A stretch of 64,000 nucleotides of DNA from an uncultured Bacteroidia bacterium (GTDB lineage: Bacteria > Bacteroidota > Bacteroidia > Bacteroidales > ML635J-15): NCBI GenBank assembly GCA_902776565.1, contig CACYQN010000015.1, forward strand, positions 24,122 to 88,121. Reading direction: 5' to 3'. The notes beneath the pieces are model-generated. The model had not been told where the DNA came from, searched no databases, and worked only from the letters and a program-made list of their open reading frames with translations. The translations under genes and the position numbers were made by a program. This document shows, piece by piece, positions 35,182-44,022 of this stretch; the stretch's first letter is position 1, and each line of letters starts with the position of its first letter.

Positions 35182-36558
35182 TTATTTTTCAATGAATGAC
35201 TTTATCACACCGAAAATCTCAGTGTTGTCGAGAATAGGCGTGGTAGTTCCAACGGCATAAACCGGAACTTTTGCGCAGGTGTGAGCGTTTGTCGTGAAGC
35301 CGACGGAAGCTCTTCTGTTCATAATCTGGCAGAAAGCATATGCCATGGGGTTGTTGCCGTTGTATTTCGATTTGGCTTCGTCCTTTGCGCGGTTGGATTT
35401 CGCATTTATGGCGGCGTAGGCTTCGTTTAGGATTGCTTGTTCGTCTGCCGAGAAATCCATTTCTATTCCCATAAAGTATTTGGAAGCCAAGTCTGTATAT
35501 TCTTTCAGGGAAACATTATCTTCATTCTTGGTCTGTTTCTTTATTATTGTTCCGAACTTCGACATCGACATTTTCTGCTTGCTAAGGATTCCAAAGTCCG
35601 ATTCATAGCCATTGTCGGCGATTCCGAGCGAAACACCGCCAGTTTCGTGGTCGGCAGTGATGATAATCATTGTTTCGTTCTTGTGCTGAAGGTAGAACTT
35701 GTATGCTTCGGCGATTGCATTGTCGAAATCTTCCATTTCGCCGATGATTGAACCTGCATCGTTGTCGTGTGCGGCATAGTCGATTTTTCCGCCTTCCACC
35801 ATCATGAAGAAGCCTTTGGGATTATCCAGATGTATGATTGCGGTTTCAACGATTTCGGCGAGCGAATTGTTAGGAGCGTCTTCCCTGTCGATTTTGTAGG
35901 GTATGCTGGCGTCGCGGTCGAGAGTCTCGTTTGTAAAGATTACCTTATTATTATGGCTTTTCATTGAGGCGATTGCCTTGAGTGATGTGAACGTGAGATA
36001 GCCGGACTCCTGATATATGGTCATAAGGTCTTTTTCGTCCTTTTTGTTGCCTGTTTGCTTTAGCAGTCCGCCCCCGCCGAAGAAGTCGAAGTTGCTTTCG
36101 GCAAGTTGAAGACCTATCTGGTAGTAGTTTTTGCGTGTCGGCTGGTTTGCGTAAAAAGATGCAGGAGTAGCATGGTTCATGGGGGCTGTGCTGATAATAC
36201 CCACCTTCATGCCTTTTTCCTTGGCGACCTTTGCTATCGACTTGGGTTGGTTCCCTGTTTCGGAGTATGCGATTTCGCCAACGTTGAACTTTTGTCCGCA
36301 GGCAATAGCCGAACCGGCTGCGCCCGAATCTGTTATTCTGCGGTTCTTGCAATGGGTGGTGCACATCGACAGCAAGGGAATTTTGCTGATGTTCGACTGT
36401 ACGAATCCTTCTTTCCCGTCTTTTTCGGCAAGGTAGGCTTCGTAAAGGTCAACGTCGGACTGTCCCATACCGTCGCCAATGAACAGGAACACATATTTCT
36501 GTGCATTAACAAATGTCGTGACTGCCAATAATATGGCTATTATAATGAGCTTCTTCAT
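35182..36558 (-). CDS. Alkaline phosphatase, periplasmic
   Basis: The 458-residue protein has a signal peptide ending in VNAQ (residue 19). Visible motifs are FIGDGMGQSD (first metal ligand), RITDSGAAGSAIA with the nucleophile Ser, MNHATPASFYAN, MVEGGKIDYAAHDND and TADHETGG. The order fits the PhoA-type alkaline phosphatases. It releases phosphate from organic esters in the periplasm. No Pho box could be identified. Confidence 0.92.
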   Translation of the reverse strand: MKKLIIIAILLAVTTFVNAQKYVFLFIGDGMGQSDVDLYEAYLAEKDGKEGFVQSNISKIPLLSMCTTHCKNRRITDSGAAGSAIACGQKFNVGEIAYSETGNQPKSIAKVAKEKGMKVGIISTAPMNHATPASFYANQPTRKNYYQIGLQLAESNFDFFGGGGLLKQTGNKKDEKDLMTIYQESGYLTFTSLKAIASMKSHNNKVIFTNETLDRDASIPYKIDREDAPNNSLAEIVETAIIHLDNPKGFFMMVEGGKIDYAAHDNDAGSIIGEMEDFDNAIAEAYKFYLQHKNETMIIITADHETGGVSLGIADNGYESDFGILSKQKMSMSKFGTIIKKQTKNEDNVSLKEYTDLASKYFMGIEMDFSADEQAILNEAYAAINAKSNRAKDEAKSKYNGNNPMAYAFCQIMNRRASVGFTTNAHTCAKVPVYAVGTTTPILDNTEIFGVIKSFIEK

Positions 36559-36898
36559 ATCAATCTTTTTTACGATGCAAATATGTACAAAAAAAATGAG
36601 AATCCCTAGTCTTTTTACAAATAGATACTAACCAATTAACAATGGATAATTAACAATTGATAATGAACAATGGATAATGGATAATTGACAATGTATAATT
36701 GATAATCTGTGGCGACGTGGCGTGCCGCGTCGCTACAAATTATCAAATCATCAAAACCCAAACATAGAAACGGAAACTTTGTACGGTCGCGGCGCGCCAC
36801 GACTCAACAAGAAAACCAGAAACGAGCGAAGCCATTGAAACGCCGAAGGCATTCAAACGTGAAACATTCAAACGTGAAACATTCAAACGGCGCAGCCT
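36559..36898. repeat. Repeat-filled gap: AT tandem words, two 28-bp palindromes, mini-hairpins
   Basis: No gene is seen. From 36636 to 36706 variants of ACAATGGATAATTGACAATT follow one another. Palindromes of 28 bases lie at 36709-36736 (GTGGCGACG arm) and 36781-36808 (GTACGGTCG arm). From 36829 come GCCGAAGGC and GGCGCAGCC words and 2.5 copies of the 15-mer ATTCAAACGTGAAAC. Confidence 0.65.
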
Positions 36899-39181
36899 TT
36901 ACATCGAAAACTTCAATCCGAAAAATACGCTTCTCGGCAAACTTGGTCCATAGATGTATCCGGCATCACGAAGTTCTCCCTGGTCGAAGTCGCGCTGGTA
37001 GCTGTTGAATATGTTTTTCATTCCTGCACTTACTTCAAGGCTAAAATCGTCCTTTAGCTTGAACGAGTAGGAAAGTTTCAGGTTGGTGTCGAAGAATGGC
37101 TTTGTTGTCGTTTCGGCATCTTCGGCTATGTAGCCTGCAAAATGCTGCACGAGCATCGAGCCTGTATATGTTCCCGAAAGTGAAATGTCAAAATCCTTCA
37201 GCGGTGAATAGTAAACGGTTAGGAAGCCGTATGTGTCGGGCGTGCGGAACATCCGCCTTTGTGCTTCGATGGTTTCGCTCCACACTTCGGGTTGCTTGTA
37301 ACGGCTTTGCTGATAGGTGAAACCTGCCTGTATTTCAAGTTTCTTGGTGGGGATGTATTTCAACTCGAAATTTACGCCCGCTACAGTTGCTCCGCTTCCG
37401 TTGGTTCTGGTTAACAATAGGTTGCCAGTAGCGTCGTGTCCGTTTTCTTCAAGGATGAACACATCGTTAAGCACGGTGTAGAAGCCTTCTACAAGGAAGT
37501 CAATTGCCGAACTCGACCATTTTGTGTTGAAATCGAAAGAAGCGTTTGCCGAATGCGACTTCTCTGGCTTCAAGGCTGGGTCGATGCTGATAAGTGACAC
37601 TTCGCCACCAACGGCTGCAATGTGAAGGTCTTCGTTGAACGCCTGTGGCGCACGGAATCCCATTGCATAACCGGCACGCAACGACATCCATTTCAGCGGT
37701 GAGTACCTGATGTTGCCGCGCGGACTTATGATTGGATTCTTTACCATATTGTGCTTGTCTATACGTCCGCCGATGAGGAAAGATAGCTTTTCTTTGTGCC
37801 ACTCGTTCTGTATGAATGCGCTGTAGATGTTGATTTTCTGTTCGATAATCCTGTTGTATCCAAGAGATTCGTCGTAGAGAGAATTGTAGTTGTATTCGAT
37901 TCCCGAAGTCAGAGTTGCTGGCATAAAAAGGAACTTGTCCATGTAGAACACGTACTGGAATCCGCTTACCGATGCGAAATCCTTTGTGTTTCCGTAGGCG
38001 TTGGGGTCTTTGCCTGTGCCGTAGTAGCTGTTGCGGTCGATGTTTTGCAACGACGAGTATATTTGGAACCAATGCTTGCTGTTTTTGCTGAAGATATCGT
38101 ATTTCAGTCCTGCGCAGTGTATCTTGTGTTCGGTCTGTTCGGTAATGTCAGCTTCGTGTGCTGGCAACGACAGGTTGTTTCCTCCGCGCCTAAACTCGTC
38201 AAGTGTGTGGTATTCAATCGACAACTTTGTGTAGTCGCTTGTTTTCAGATAGCCACGGAAACCAATGTTCTTGGCGTTTATCTTGCCGATTTCGGTAAAT
38301 CCGTCGCCGTCGTAGTCGAACGGACTGCGCTGTCGTGCCGAGGCAAAGATTGTTATGCCGGCCTTGTTGTTCAGCGATACGACCGAGGCGTTTAGCGTTG
38401 TGTTTACATCGGCTTTTTTCATGCCGATGAGAGTTGTGCTGTTGCCAAGTGATATGCTGTTGAACTGCGGTTCGCGCGTGAGGATGTTTATTGTTCCCGC
38501 AACGGCGTTGGAGCCGAAAATTGCCGAGCCGCCTCCGCGTATGACTTCCACTTTTTCAATCATATTGACAGGAATCTGCTCCAGTCCGTAAACTTGTGAC
38601 AATGCACTGCTTACGGCTCTTCCATCGATAAGTATCTGCGAGTACGAACCTTCAAGTCCGTTTATTCTAACCTGCTGGAATCCACAGTTTTGACAGTTGG
38701 TTTCCAATCTGAGTCCTGGCTGGAAGTTCAACCCTTCGGCGAGGCATACCGAGTTGGTGTTCTCAAAGGTCTTGGGTGATATTACGCCTACGACAACTGG
38801 CGCTTCCTTGCGGCTGGTTTCGTTTTTGTTTGCCGAAACAACCACATCGTTGAGCATTATGGCGTCTTCTTCTATTTCGAAGTTCAGTTCTATGATTTTT
38901 CCACTGGCAGTCTCTATTGTTTTTTCTTCGGGCATATAGCCAATGCTCTGTGCCACAATGGTAAGCTTGCCTATTGGCAGGTTGTTGAGGTGGAAGTGTC
39001 CGCTTGCATCGGTGGCGGTGCCTATCGACGTGCCTTTCACCATTATGTTAATGTATGGCAGATGTTCACCGCTCTGCTTGTCAACTACGTGTCCGAAAAC
39101 ATTTGCATCGGTCTTGTTTGTCTGCGCCATTAGGCACAGACTTAATGTCAGCATAAGTGCCAACAGTATATATTTTTTCAT
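36899..39181 (-). CDS. TonB-dependent outer-membrane receptor
   Basis: The 760-residue protein has a signal peptide (ending in CLMAQ), a carboxypeptidase-regulatory-like domain (about 25-110, FGHVVDKQSGEHLPYINIMV), a plug (about 115-240) and a 22-strand barrel ending in SVFFGLKFSM. The plug has QVRINGLEGSYSQILIDG and VEVIRGGGSAIFGSNAVAGTINI, close to BtuB/colicin-I-type receptors rather than SusC. I start at 39181; the 18 codons before it lack signal character. A small His-rich membrane protein is encoded just upstream, so the ligand may be a metal complex. The exact substrate is unknown. Confidence 0.9.
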   Translation of the reverse strand: MKKYILLALMLTLSLCLMAQTNKTDANVFGHVVDKQSGEHLPYINIMVKGTSIGTATDASGHFHLNNLPIGKLTIVAQSIGYMPEEKTIETASGKIIELNFEIEEDAIMLNDVVVSANKNETSRKEAPVVVGVISPKTFENTNSVCLAEGLNFQPGLRLETNCQNCGFQQVRINGLEGSYSQILIDGRAVSSALSQVYGLEQIPVNMIEKVEVIRGGGSAIFGSNAVAGTINILTREPQFNSISLGNSTTLIGMKKADVNTTLNASVVSLNNKAGITIFASARQRSPFDYDGDGFTEIGKINAKNIGFRGYLKTSDYTKLSIEYHTLDEFRRGGNNLSLPAHEADITEQTEHKIHCAGLKYDIFSKNSKHWFQIYSSLQNIDRNSYYGTGKDPNAYGNTKDFASVSGFQYVFYMDKFLFMPATLTSGIEYNYNSLYDESLGYNRIIEQKINIYSAFIQNEWHKEKLSFLIGGRIDKHNMVKNPIISPRGNIRYSPLKWMSLRAGYAMGFRAPQAFNEDLHIAAVGGEVSLISIDPALKPEKSHSANASFDFNTKWSSSAIDFLVEGFYTVLNDVFILEENGHDATGNLLLTRTNGSGATVAGVNFELKYIPTKKLEIQAGFTYQQSRYKQPEVWSETIEAQRRMFRTPDTYGFLTVYYSPLKDFDISLSGTYTGSMLVQHFAGYIAEDAETTTKPFFDTNLKLSYSFKLKDDFSLEVSAGMKNIFNSYQRDFDQGELRDAGYIYGPSLPRSVFFGLKFSM

Positions 39182-39238
39182 CTTGTTTTTTGTTAAATTT
39201 CCTATTGTATTTCCTTTTATGGCTTTCTTTACCACTGA

Positions 39239-39592
39239 TTATGAAAAGATAGCGGCAATAGGAGGGTCGCGTGGACGTGCGAATAGGATTGCATTGCTTT
39301 GTATGCGACTTGGAACATATTCCTTTAGTATGAATTCTGTCGGAGAAAGAAAAACAGGTGGAATTTCCTGCGTTTCTGTTTCGATTAGAGCAACATTTGC
39401 GAGGTAGGCTATGAGGATTATTTCGTCGTCGCTATGTTGGTGCTCATTTTCTGAAAATGGATTGTATGGGTGGGAGTGCGCCACAATCATTCCCCTAACT
39501 ATATGGCTATGAGGGAATAATGTGTTGCTTAAAAACATCCCGACAAAAAGTGTCAGGAATACGGCACATAATATTTTCCGCAGTTTATCCAT
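39239..39592 (-). CDS. Small His-rich membrane protein next to the TonB receptor
   Basis: The 117-residue protein has one N-terminal hydrophobic helix (ILCAVFLTLFVGMFLSNTLF) followed by a His-rich segment: PHSHIVRGMIVAHSHP and ENEHQHSDDE. The rest is a short polar domain ending in PPIAAIFS. His clusters of this kind often bind zinc, copper or nickel. It precedes the TonB receptor by 57 bases on the same strand and is probably first in that operon. I start at 39592; a longer frame begins at 39640, but its extra residues are not signal-like. No family is recognised. Confidence 0.6.
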   Translation of the reverse strand: MDKLRKILCAVFLTLFVGMFLSNTLFPHSHIVRGMIVAHSHPYNPFSENEHQHSDDEIILIAYLANVALIETETQEIPPVFLSPTEFILKEYVPSRIQSNAILFARPRDPPIAAIFS

Positions 39593-39749
39593 CTCCGAAA
39601 ATTGTGGTGCAAATATCGGTTTTTTGCGGTTTCGATGCAATAGAGCGAGGGTGTTTTTGTGTTAAAATAAAAATAAAAATTAGTCTTGAGAATGTTTTGT
39701 TGTTGATTATTAATTTGTTATGATGTGATGCAAAATATTGAAAAAATGT

Positions 39750-39780
39750 TTTGCAGGTTTGTAATAAAGCATTACCTTTG
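39750..39780 (+). promoter_or_regulatory. Promoter of tRNA-Lys
   Basis: TTTG (39750-39753) and TACCTTTG (39773-39780) are 19 bases apart. The tRNA begins 20 bases downstream of the -7 box. Confidence 0.8.
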
Positions 39781-39800
39781 CACTCGCAAAATCAGACGAG

Positions 39801-39873
39801 CGGTCCGTAGCTCAGCTGGTAGAGCACCTGACTCTTAATCAGGGTGTCGAGGGTTCGAGCCCCTCCGGACCGA
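39801..39873 (+). tRNA. tRNA-Lys(CTT)
   Basis: A complete cloverleaf folds by eye: acceptor CGGTCCG/CGGACCG, D stem GCTC/GAGC, anticodon stem CCTGA/TCAGG around the loop CTCTTAA with anticodon CTT, variable GTGTC, and T stem GAGGG/CCCTC with TTCGAGC. The discriminator is A, and the 3' CCA is not encoded. It reads AAG lysine codons. Confidence 0.95.
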
Positions 39874-39874
39874 C

Positions 39875-39905
39875 AAAAATCCTGCAACAGCGGGATTTTT
39901 TGTTT
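39875..39905 (+). terminator. Terminator after tRNA-Lys
   Basis: Stem AAAAATCCTGC/GCGGGATTTTT (39875-39885 and 39890-39900, one G-T pair) with a four-base loop and further T residues. Confidence 0.8.
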
Positions 39906-39964
39906 TTCCATCTCTTATTTCCATGAAGAATAGCGTTTTACTTTTTTGAGCAACCAACCAGTTC

Positions 39965-41845
39965 TTATCTGCTTTTCATCAGAAACGGCAGCACATCCTT
40001 GTTGTCGTTCCATATTTTCTGGAATTGGGATATAGGCAGTGGGGATGTGCCCAAGCCGATTTCGATAGTGGCGGCCTTTATGCCCTTAGATGTAGCCCAA
40101 TTGCTGCATCCTGTGCCGAAATCCTCCTCCGAATGATATTCGTAGTTGGTGATGTCCTTAAGTCCTTCGGCAAGGTTCTGGCATTGCTGGAGGAAATCGC
40201 CCTTCTGTCCGTATGCCCAGAAAATTTCCTCGCCAGCCGAATGATAGCTTATCAGGGTCACTATGTTTCCAAGCGATTCCACAAGTCCGACCAAAGCCTG
40301 CGTCTCGAGTTCTGAATGCCCGTGGGGACCTCGGTAGTTTGCGCTACGGGAAGACTTCAAAAATGTCTTGATATGACGGTTGACATCGAAGTTCCTATTC
40401 AAGTCAACTCCGAGGGCGTTGCTCTTCCACATTCTTAGGAATGTGTTCAGTTCTGGTCGATTGCGAGCCTTGGGGTTTTCTGCGTAGTATATCTTCATTA
40501 TGTTGTCACGGATATGTGGGTCGCGGATGCTGTCGAGTCCGAATTGAGATATGCACACTCCATCGGGGTTGAACATCGGAATTATATGAAGCTGGCAGTC
40601 TTCGGTCAGTTCCGAATAGCTTGCGCCGTCAAATGATCCCGACCAGAAGTTTTGTAGGAAATGCTCTGTCTGGCACATCGCAAGTTGGCTGCACATATAT
40701 TCGCGTGCGTGTGACGTGGCCTGTACGATGACTTGTCTGCTTGAATTGTCCTTGCCGATTACGAGGTCGAAAACAATCCTTCCGTCGGCGGTTGCACCTA
40801 AAGTGTCTATTGTAAGAAGCGAGGGGTATTGCTTCGCCAGCCTTTCAATGTCGGCGCATAGCTTGTCGTATGAGTAAAGTTCGCTTATGGTGTCGGTCAC
40901 CCATTCGACTTTGTTCCAGTTTGTGCGCAGTATCCCGTTTTCATCGAAGTAGCACATATCACCGTCGGCCGAGAAGTATCCTGTGACTTTCGCTCCTGAA
41001 ATATGGTCGATGAATGTCAGTCCGTCTTCGTTGTTCTTCCAACCGCCTATGTGCAGTTGTCCGCGTTCTATTCCGTGTTCCTTGCAGTAGCTGTCGAAAT
41101 CTTCAGTGTTGACGAGCAGGCGGAGTATTGCACGGTGTGTATAGTTCTGCGAAAGCAAGCCGATATAATGTTCTCTTTCCCGATCTCTGAGATTTATGGC
41201 GAGCGCCGATGCAAGGCATTCTACATAAAGAGAGTCGCTTAATGTGTTCATTATTGGGCTGTTGCATACTATATTGTCGGTGACTGATGTAGCCGTGGCA
41301 TTGTCGTCGAGCAGGAGGTTGAGTTCTTCGGCTGAGGCCTTTCTGCTGTTGGTGAACGAGAATACACGTTGTGCCAGCATTGTCAGTTCGGCGTTTCTGT
41401 CCCTATTTTCCAAGACCCCAGCATTTCCCCTTTCAATTCCATGCTTGGCGCACAGGCTATGGAAACTTTCGCTGTTGATGATATAGTTGCATACGTATTT
41501 GCGGCTTATGCCATTTTCAAGGTACGACAATAGCTTGTCGCGCTCCTTTTGTTCGATATGGTTTGGTATTATTGTGAGCAAGTCGCCTATATATAGGCTG
41601 TCGGGTTTGGAATTGCTTTGGGGCAGGTTTGAAAAATCGCACAATATTTCGGCTCCTGTTTTCTGTTTTGCTGTAAGTAGTCTTGTGAGACTGTCGGCAA
41701 GTGTGCGCGACGGAGTATCACCGGTTGCTATTTTGTGTATTCGCTTTATGAAAAGCTTTGGGTTCTTTGAGTCTGCTGCCATCGAAGTGAAATGGCAGAG
41801 CATTATGAATGCAAATATGAGTATATTACGAATCCTATGCTTCAT
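39965..41845 (-). CDS. Secreted M14 zinc carboxypeptidase with DUF4214-like and cell-wall-binding-like repeats
   Basis: The 626-residue protein has a signal peptide (ending in SMAA, residue 24). Two related segments follow, each ending in F-x-x-x-C-x-x-H/Y-GIERG (about 117-141 and 238-263), which resemble DUF4214 modules. A single repeat like the choline/glucan-binding type follows at about 285-310 (GYFSADGDMCYFDENG). The peptidase domain runs to the end and keeps all M14 residues: HARE (His379, Glu382), MFNPDGV, DLNRNF, SYHSAG and the catalytic Glu in TIEIG. It should cut peptides or peptidoglycan stems. This domain order is more familiar from Firmicutes, which hints at transfer. Confidence 0.85.
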   Translation of the reverse strand: MKHRIRNILIFAFIMLCHFTSMAADSKNPKLFIKRIHKIATGDTPSRTLADSLTRLLTAKQKTGAEILCDFSNLPQSNSKPDSLYIGDLLTIIPNHIEQKERDKLLSYLENGISRKYVCNYIINSESFHSLCAKHGIERGNAGVLENRDRNAELTMLAQRVFSFTNSRKASAEELNLLLDDNATATSVTDNIVCNSPIMNTLSDSLYVECLASALAINLRDREREHYIGLLSQNYTHRAILRLLVNTEDFDSYCKEHGIERGQLHIGGWKNNEDGLTFIDHISGAKVTGYFSADGDMCYFDENGILRTNWNKVEWVTDTISELYSYDKLCADIERLAKQYPSLLTIDTLGATADGRIVFDLVIGKDNSSRQVIVQATSHAREYMCSQLAMCQTEHFLQNFWSGSFDGASYSELTEDCQLHIIPMFNPDGVCISQFGLDSIRDPHIRDNIMKIYYAENPKARNRPELNTFLRMWKSNALGVDLNRNFDVNRHIKTFLKSSRSANYRGPHGHSELETQALVGLVESLGNIVTLISYHSAGEEIFWAYGQKGDFLQQCQNLAEGLKDITNYEYHSEEDFGTGCSNWATSKGIKAATIEIGLGTSPLPISQFQKIWNDNKDVLPFLMKSR

Positions 41846-41965
41846 TCCAATAGAAAGACTTGATTATTCCCTCTTTATGTTTTACTTTCATAATCGTATC
41901 CTTTTTTAGTCGGTTGCTGTTCCTGCGCTTATTCTACCGTCAATGATGAAATGTCGATTATGGCG

Positions 41966-42000
41966 CAAAGATAATGATTTTTGAAATACGTATCATTATT
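41966..42000 (-). promoter_or_regulatory. -7 box of the M14 gene with an inverted repeat
   Basis: On the minus strand TATCTTTG (41966-41973) fits the consensus and gives a leader of about 120 bases. ATAATGAT (41971-41978) and ATCATTAT (41993-42000) form an inverted repeat across the promoter and may be an operator. The rest of the 41846-42197 gap holds only the divergent promoter below. Confidence 0.5.
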
Positions 42001-42144
42001 TTTACTAGTAAAGTTGTTGTAATGATATTGATAGTTATTGCTTGACATACACGCAGCCACAATGCATTGAGGCACAGCGTGACTCAGAGGATGTATTTAG
42101 TCTTCAAACGAAGGAGCCATGACATATTATAGTTATTCAAAACT

Positions 42145-42178
42145 TTTGTCGACACCAATAAAAAACTAATTATCTTTG
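42145..42178 (+). promoter_or_regulatory. Promoter of the radical SAM gene
   Basis: TTTG (42145-42148) and TATCTTTG (42171-42178) are 22 bases apart; the ATG follows 19 bases later. Confidence 0.6.
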
Positions 42179-42197
42179 CGGTAAATAATATTTAGTC

Positions 42198-42962
42198 ATG
42201 TCAACATTTCTTTTCGACAACATAATTTTCGGGCCAGTGCGCTCGCGTCGCTTAGGCAATTCGTTAGGGATAAACCTATTGCCTGTAAATGCTAAGTTCT
42301 GTACGTTCAACTGCGTATATTGCGAATGCGGTTGGAATAGCAAGGGTATAAAAATCGAACTTCCACGTCTTGGCGACATTGTCCCTGTGATGGAAAAATA
42401 TTTTTCGGAAAACAAGCAGCCGCTTGATGTCATAACCTTTGCTGGCAATGGCGAACCGACAATCAATCCCGACTTTCCCGAAATAGTTGCCGAAACGGTC
42501 AGGCTTAGGAACAAGTATCTGCCAAATGTGAAAATTTCGGTACTTACAAATGCTTCGAACCTTGGAAACGAGAAAGTTGTAGCTGCTCTTAAGATGATTG
42601 ACGAGCCGATACTCAAGGTTGATACTTTCATACAGTCCGATTTTGAGTTGATAAACAAGCCAGCTTCAGGATTGTCGATTGCTACGATTGTTGACAATAT
42701 CGCCAGAAATTTTGAGCATCCGATTATCCAGACGATGTTTATGCGAGGAAACATAGATGGAACTTTCTTCGACAATACAACCGACGAGTCGCTTCGCGTA
42801 TATTTCGAAACGTTGAAACGGCTTAATCCTTCGCAGGTTATGGTTTATTCCATTGCCCGTGAAACTCCGCTGTCGGGTTTGCAGAAGGTCGCTCCGGACG
42901 AACTTGAGAAAATTGGTGCGAAAATTCGCTCCTTGGGTTTCAACGCGCTTGTAACTCCGTGA
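42198..42962 (+). CDS. Radical SAM protein
   Basis: The 254-residue protein has the 4Fe-4S motif CTFNCVYC (Cys35, Cys39, Cys42) within an otherwise standard radical SAM barrel. The SAM-binding FAGNGEPTINPDF segment and ILKVDTFIQ are present. The opening FGPVRSRRLGNSLGINLLP is shared with a family of small, uncharacterised radical SAM proteins. The reaction is unknown. The next gene starts one base after its stop. Confidence 0.85.
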   Translation: MSTFLFDNIIFGPVRSRRLGNSLGINLLPVNAKFCTFNCVYCECGWNSKGIKIELPRLGDIVPVMEKYFSENKQPLDVITFAGNGEPTINPDFPEIVAETVRLRNKYLPNVKISVLTNASNLGNEKVVAALKMIDEPILKVDTFIQSDFELINKPASGLSIATIVDNIARNFEHPIIQTMFMRGNIDGTFFDNTTDESLRVYFETLKRLNPSQVMVYSIARETPLSGLQKVAPDELEKIGAKIRSLGFNALVTP

Positions 42963-42963
42963 T

Positions 42964-44022
42964 TTGAAGGTTGGTGCAAAGATATTGGTTGCGCCCCTTG
43001 ACTGGGGTCTCGGTCACGCTTCGCGATGTGTTCCTGTCGTCCGTTTTTTCATCGACAATGGTTTTGAAGTCGTGCTTGGCGGAGGGGGTGACTCGTTGCG
43101 CTATCTTTGTGCCCGATTCCCAGAATTGCCTTTCGTCGAACTTCCAACAGCAAGAATGAAGTATGGCAAACGAGGAATGGTTTCGTTGCCGTTTTTGTTT
43201 TCAATGTTGAGCTTTGCTTCTAACATTCGTAGGGAACATCGTGCTTTGGCGAAGATAATAGCCGACTATTCAATTGATTATGTGTTTTCTGACAATCGGT
43301 TAGGGTTGTATTCCGAAGCCGTGCCGTCGTTTTATATGACGCATCAGCTTAATTTTGACAATGGTTTCCTAAATCGGTCTGCGGCGCGAATGATGAAATG
43401 TTTGCATTTGCGCTATATAAATAAATATAGGTATAGCCTAGTGCCTGATGTTGAAGGCGAGATGTCGCTGTCGGGGAAAATGTCGGATACTGACTTGACG
43501 GTCAAGCATATTGGTCCATTGTCGAGGTTTTACGGGATGGAAGTTGCAAAATTGAATGGAGAATTTGACCTGTTGCTTTTGTCTGGCGTTGAACCGCAGA
43601 GAACTGTGCTCGAAAAAATCTTTGTTGAAAAATATTCAGCTATGCCCGAAGCGCATCTGCATATAATAAGAGGTGTTGCTCGCGAAGAGGGATTATCGTT
43701 ACCATCAAACATAACTTCCGAAAACAATCCTTCCGACGAAAGGATAGCATCACTAATAGTGTCGGCACGTCGGGTATTTTGCCGTAGCGGTTACAGTACG
43801 TTGTGTGACCTTGCTGCTCTTGGTCGTCGTGCGGTGCTTATACCTACGCCAAAGCAGTCCGAACAGGAATACCTTGCCGAGCATTTTATGGGCAAGTTTG
43901 GATTTGTGGCGTATAGGCAGGAAGAAATGCAGAATGTTGATTTCCAAAAGATACACTACGAATCAGAATGGAATTACAGTTGTTTGTGCAATATTGGTGA
44001 AATTATGAGTTTCAATGGCTAA
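42964..44022 (+). CDS. Glycosyltransferase-like protein (MurG/GT28-type fold)
   Basis: The 352-residue protein begins at a TTG one base after the radical SAM stop. Its start, AKILVAPLDWGLGHASRCVP, resembles the GT-B glycosyltransferases of the MurG/UDP-glucuronosyltransferase type. The C-terminal half has VFCRSGYSTLCDLAALGRRAVLIPTPKQSEQEYLAEH (about 265-300), the usual nucleotide-sugar-binding region (E-Q-E-Y-L). The substrate is unknown. Its 3' end overlaps the convergent MMPL gene by 11 bases. Confidence 0.75.
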   Translation: MKVGAKILVAPLDWGLGHASRCVPVVRFFIDNGFEVVLGGGGDSLRYLCARFPELPFVELPTARMKYGKRGMVSLPFLFSMLSFASNIRREHRALAKIIADYSIDYVFSDNRLGLYSEAVPSFYMTHQLNFDNGFLNRSAARMMKCLHLRYINKYRYSLVPDVEGEMSLSGKMSDTDLTVKHIGPLSRFYGMEVAKLNGEFDLLLLSGVEPQRTVLEKIFVEKYSAMPEAHLHIIRGVAREEGLSLPSNITSENNPSDERIASLIVSARRVFCRSGYSTLCDLAALGRRAVLIPTPKQSEQEYLAEHFMGKFGFVAYRQEEMQNVDFQKIHYESEWNYSCLCNIGEIMSFNG

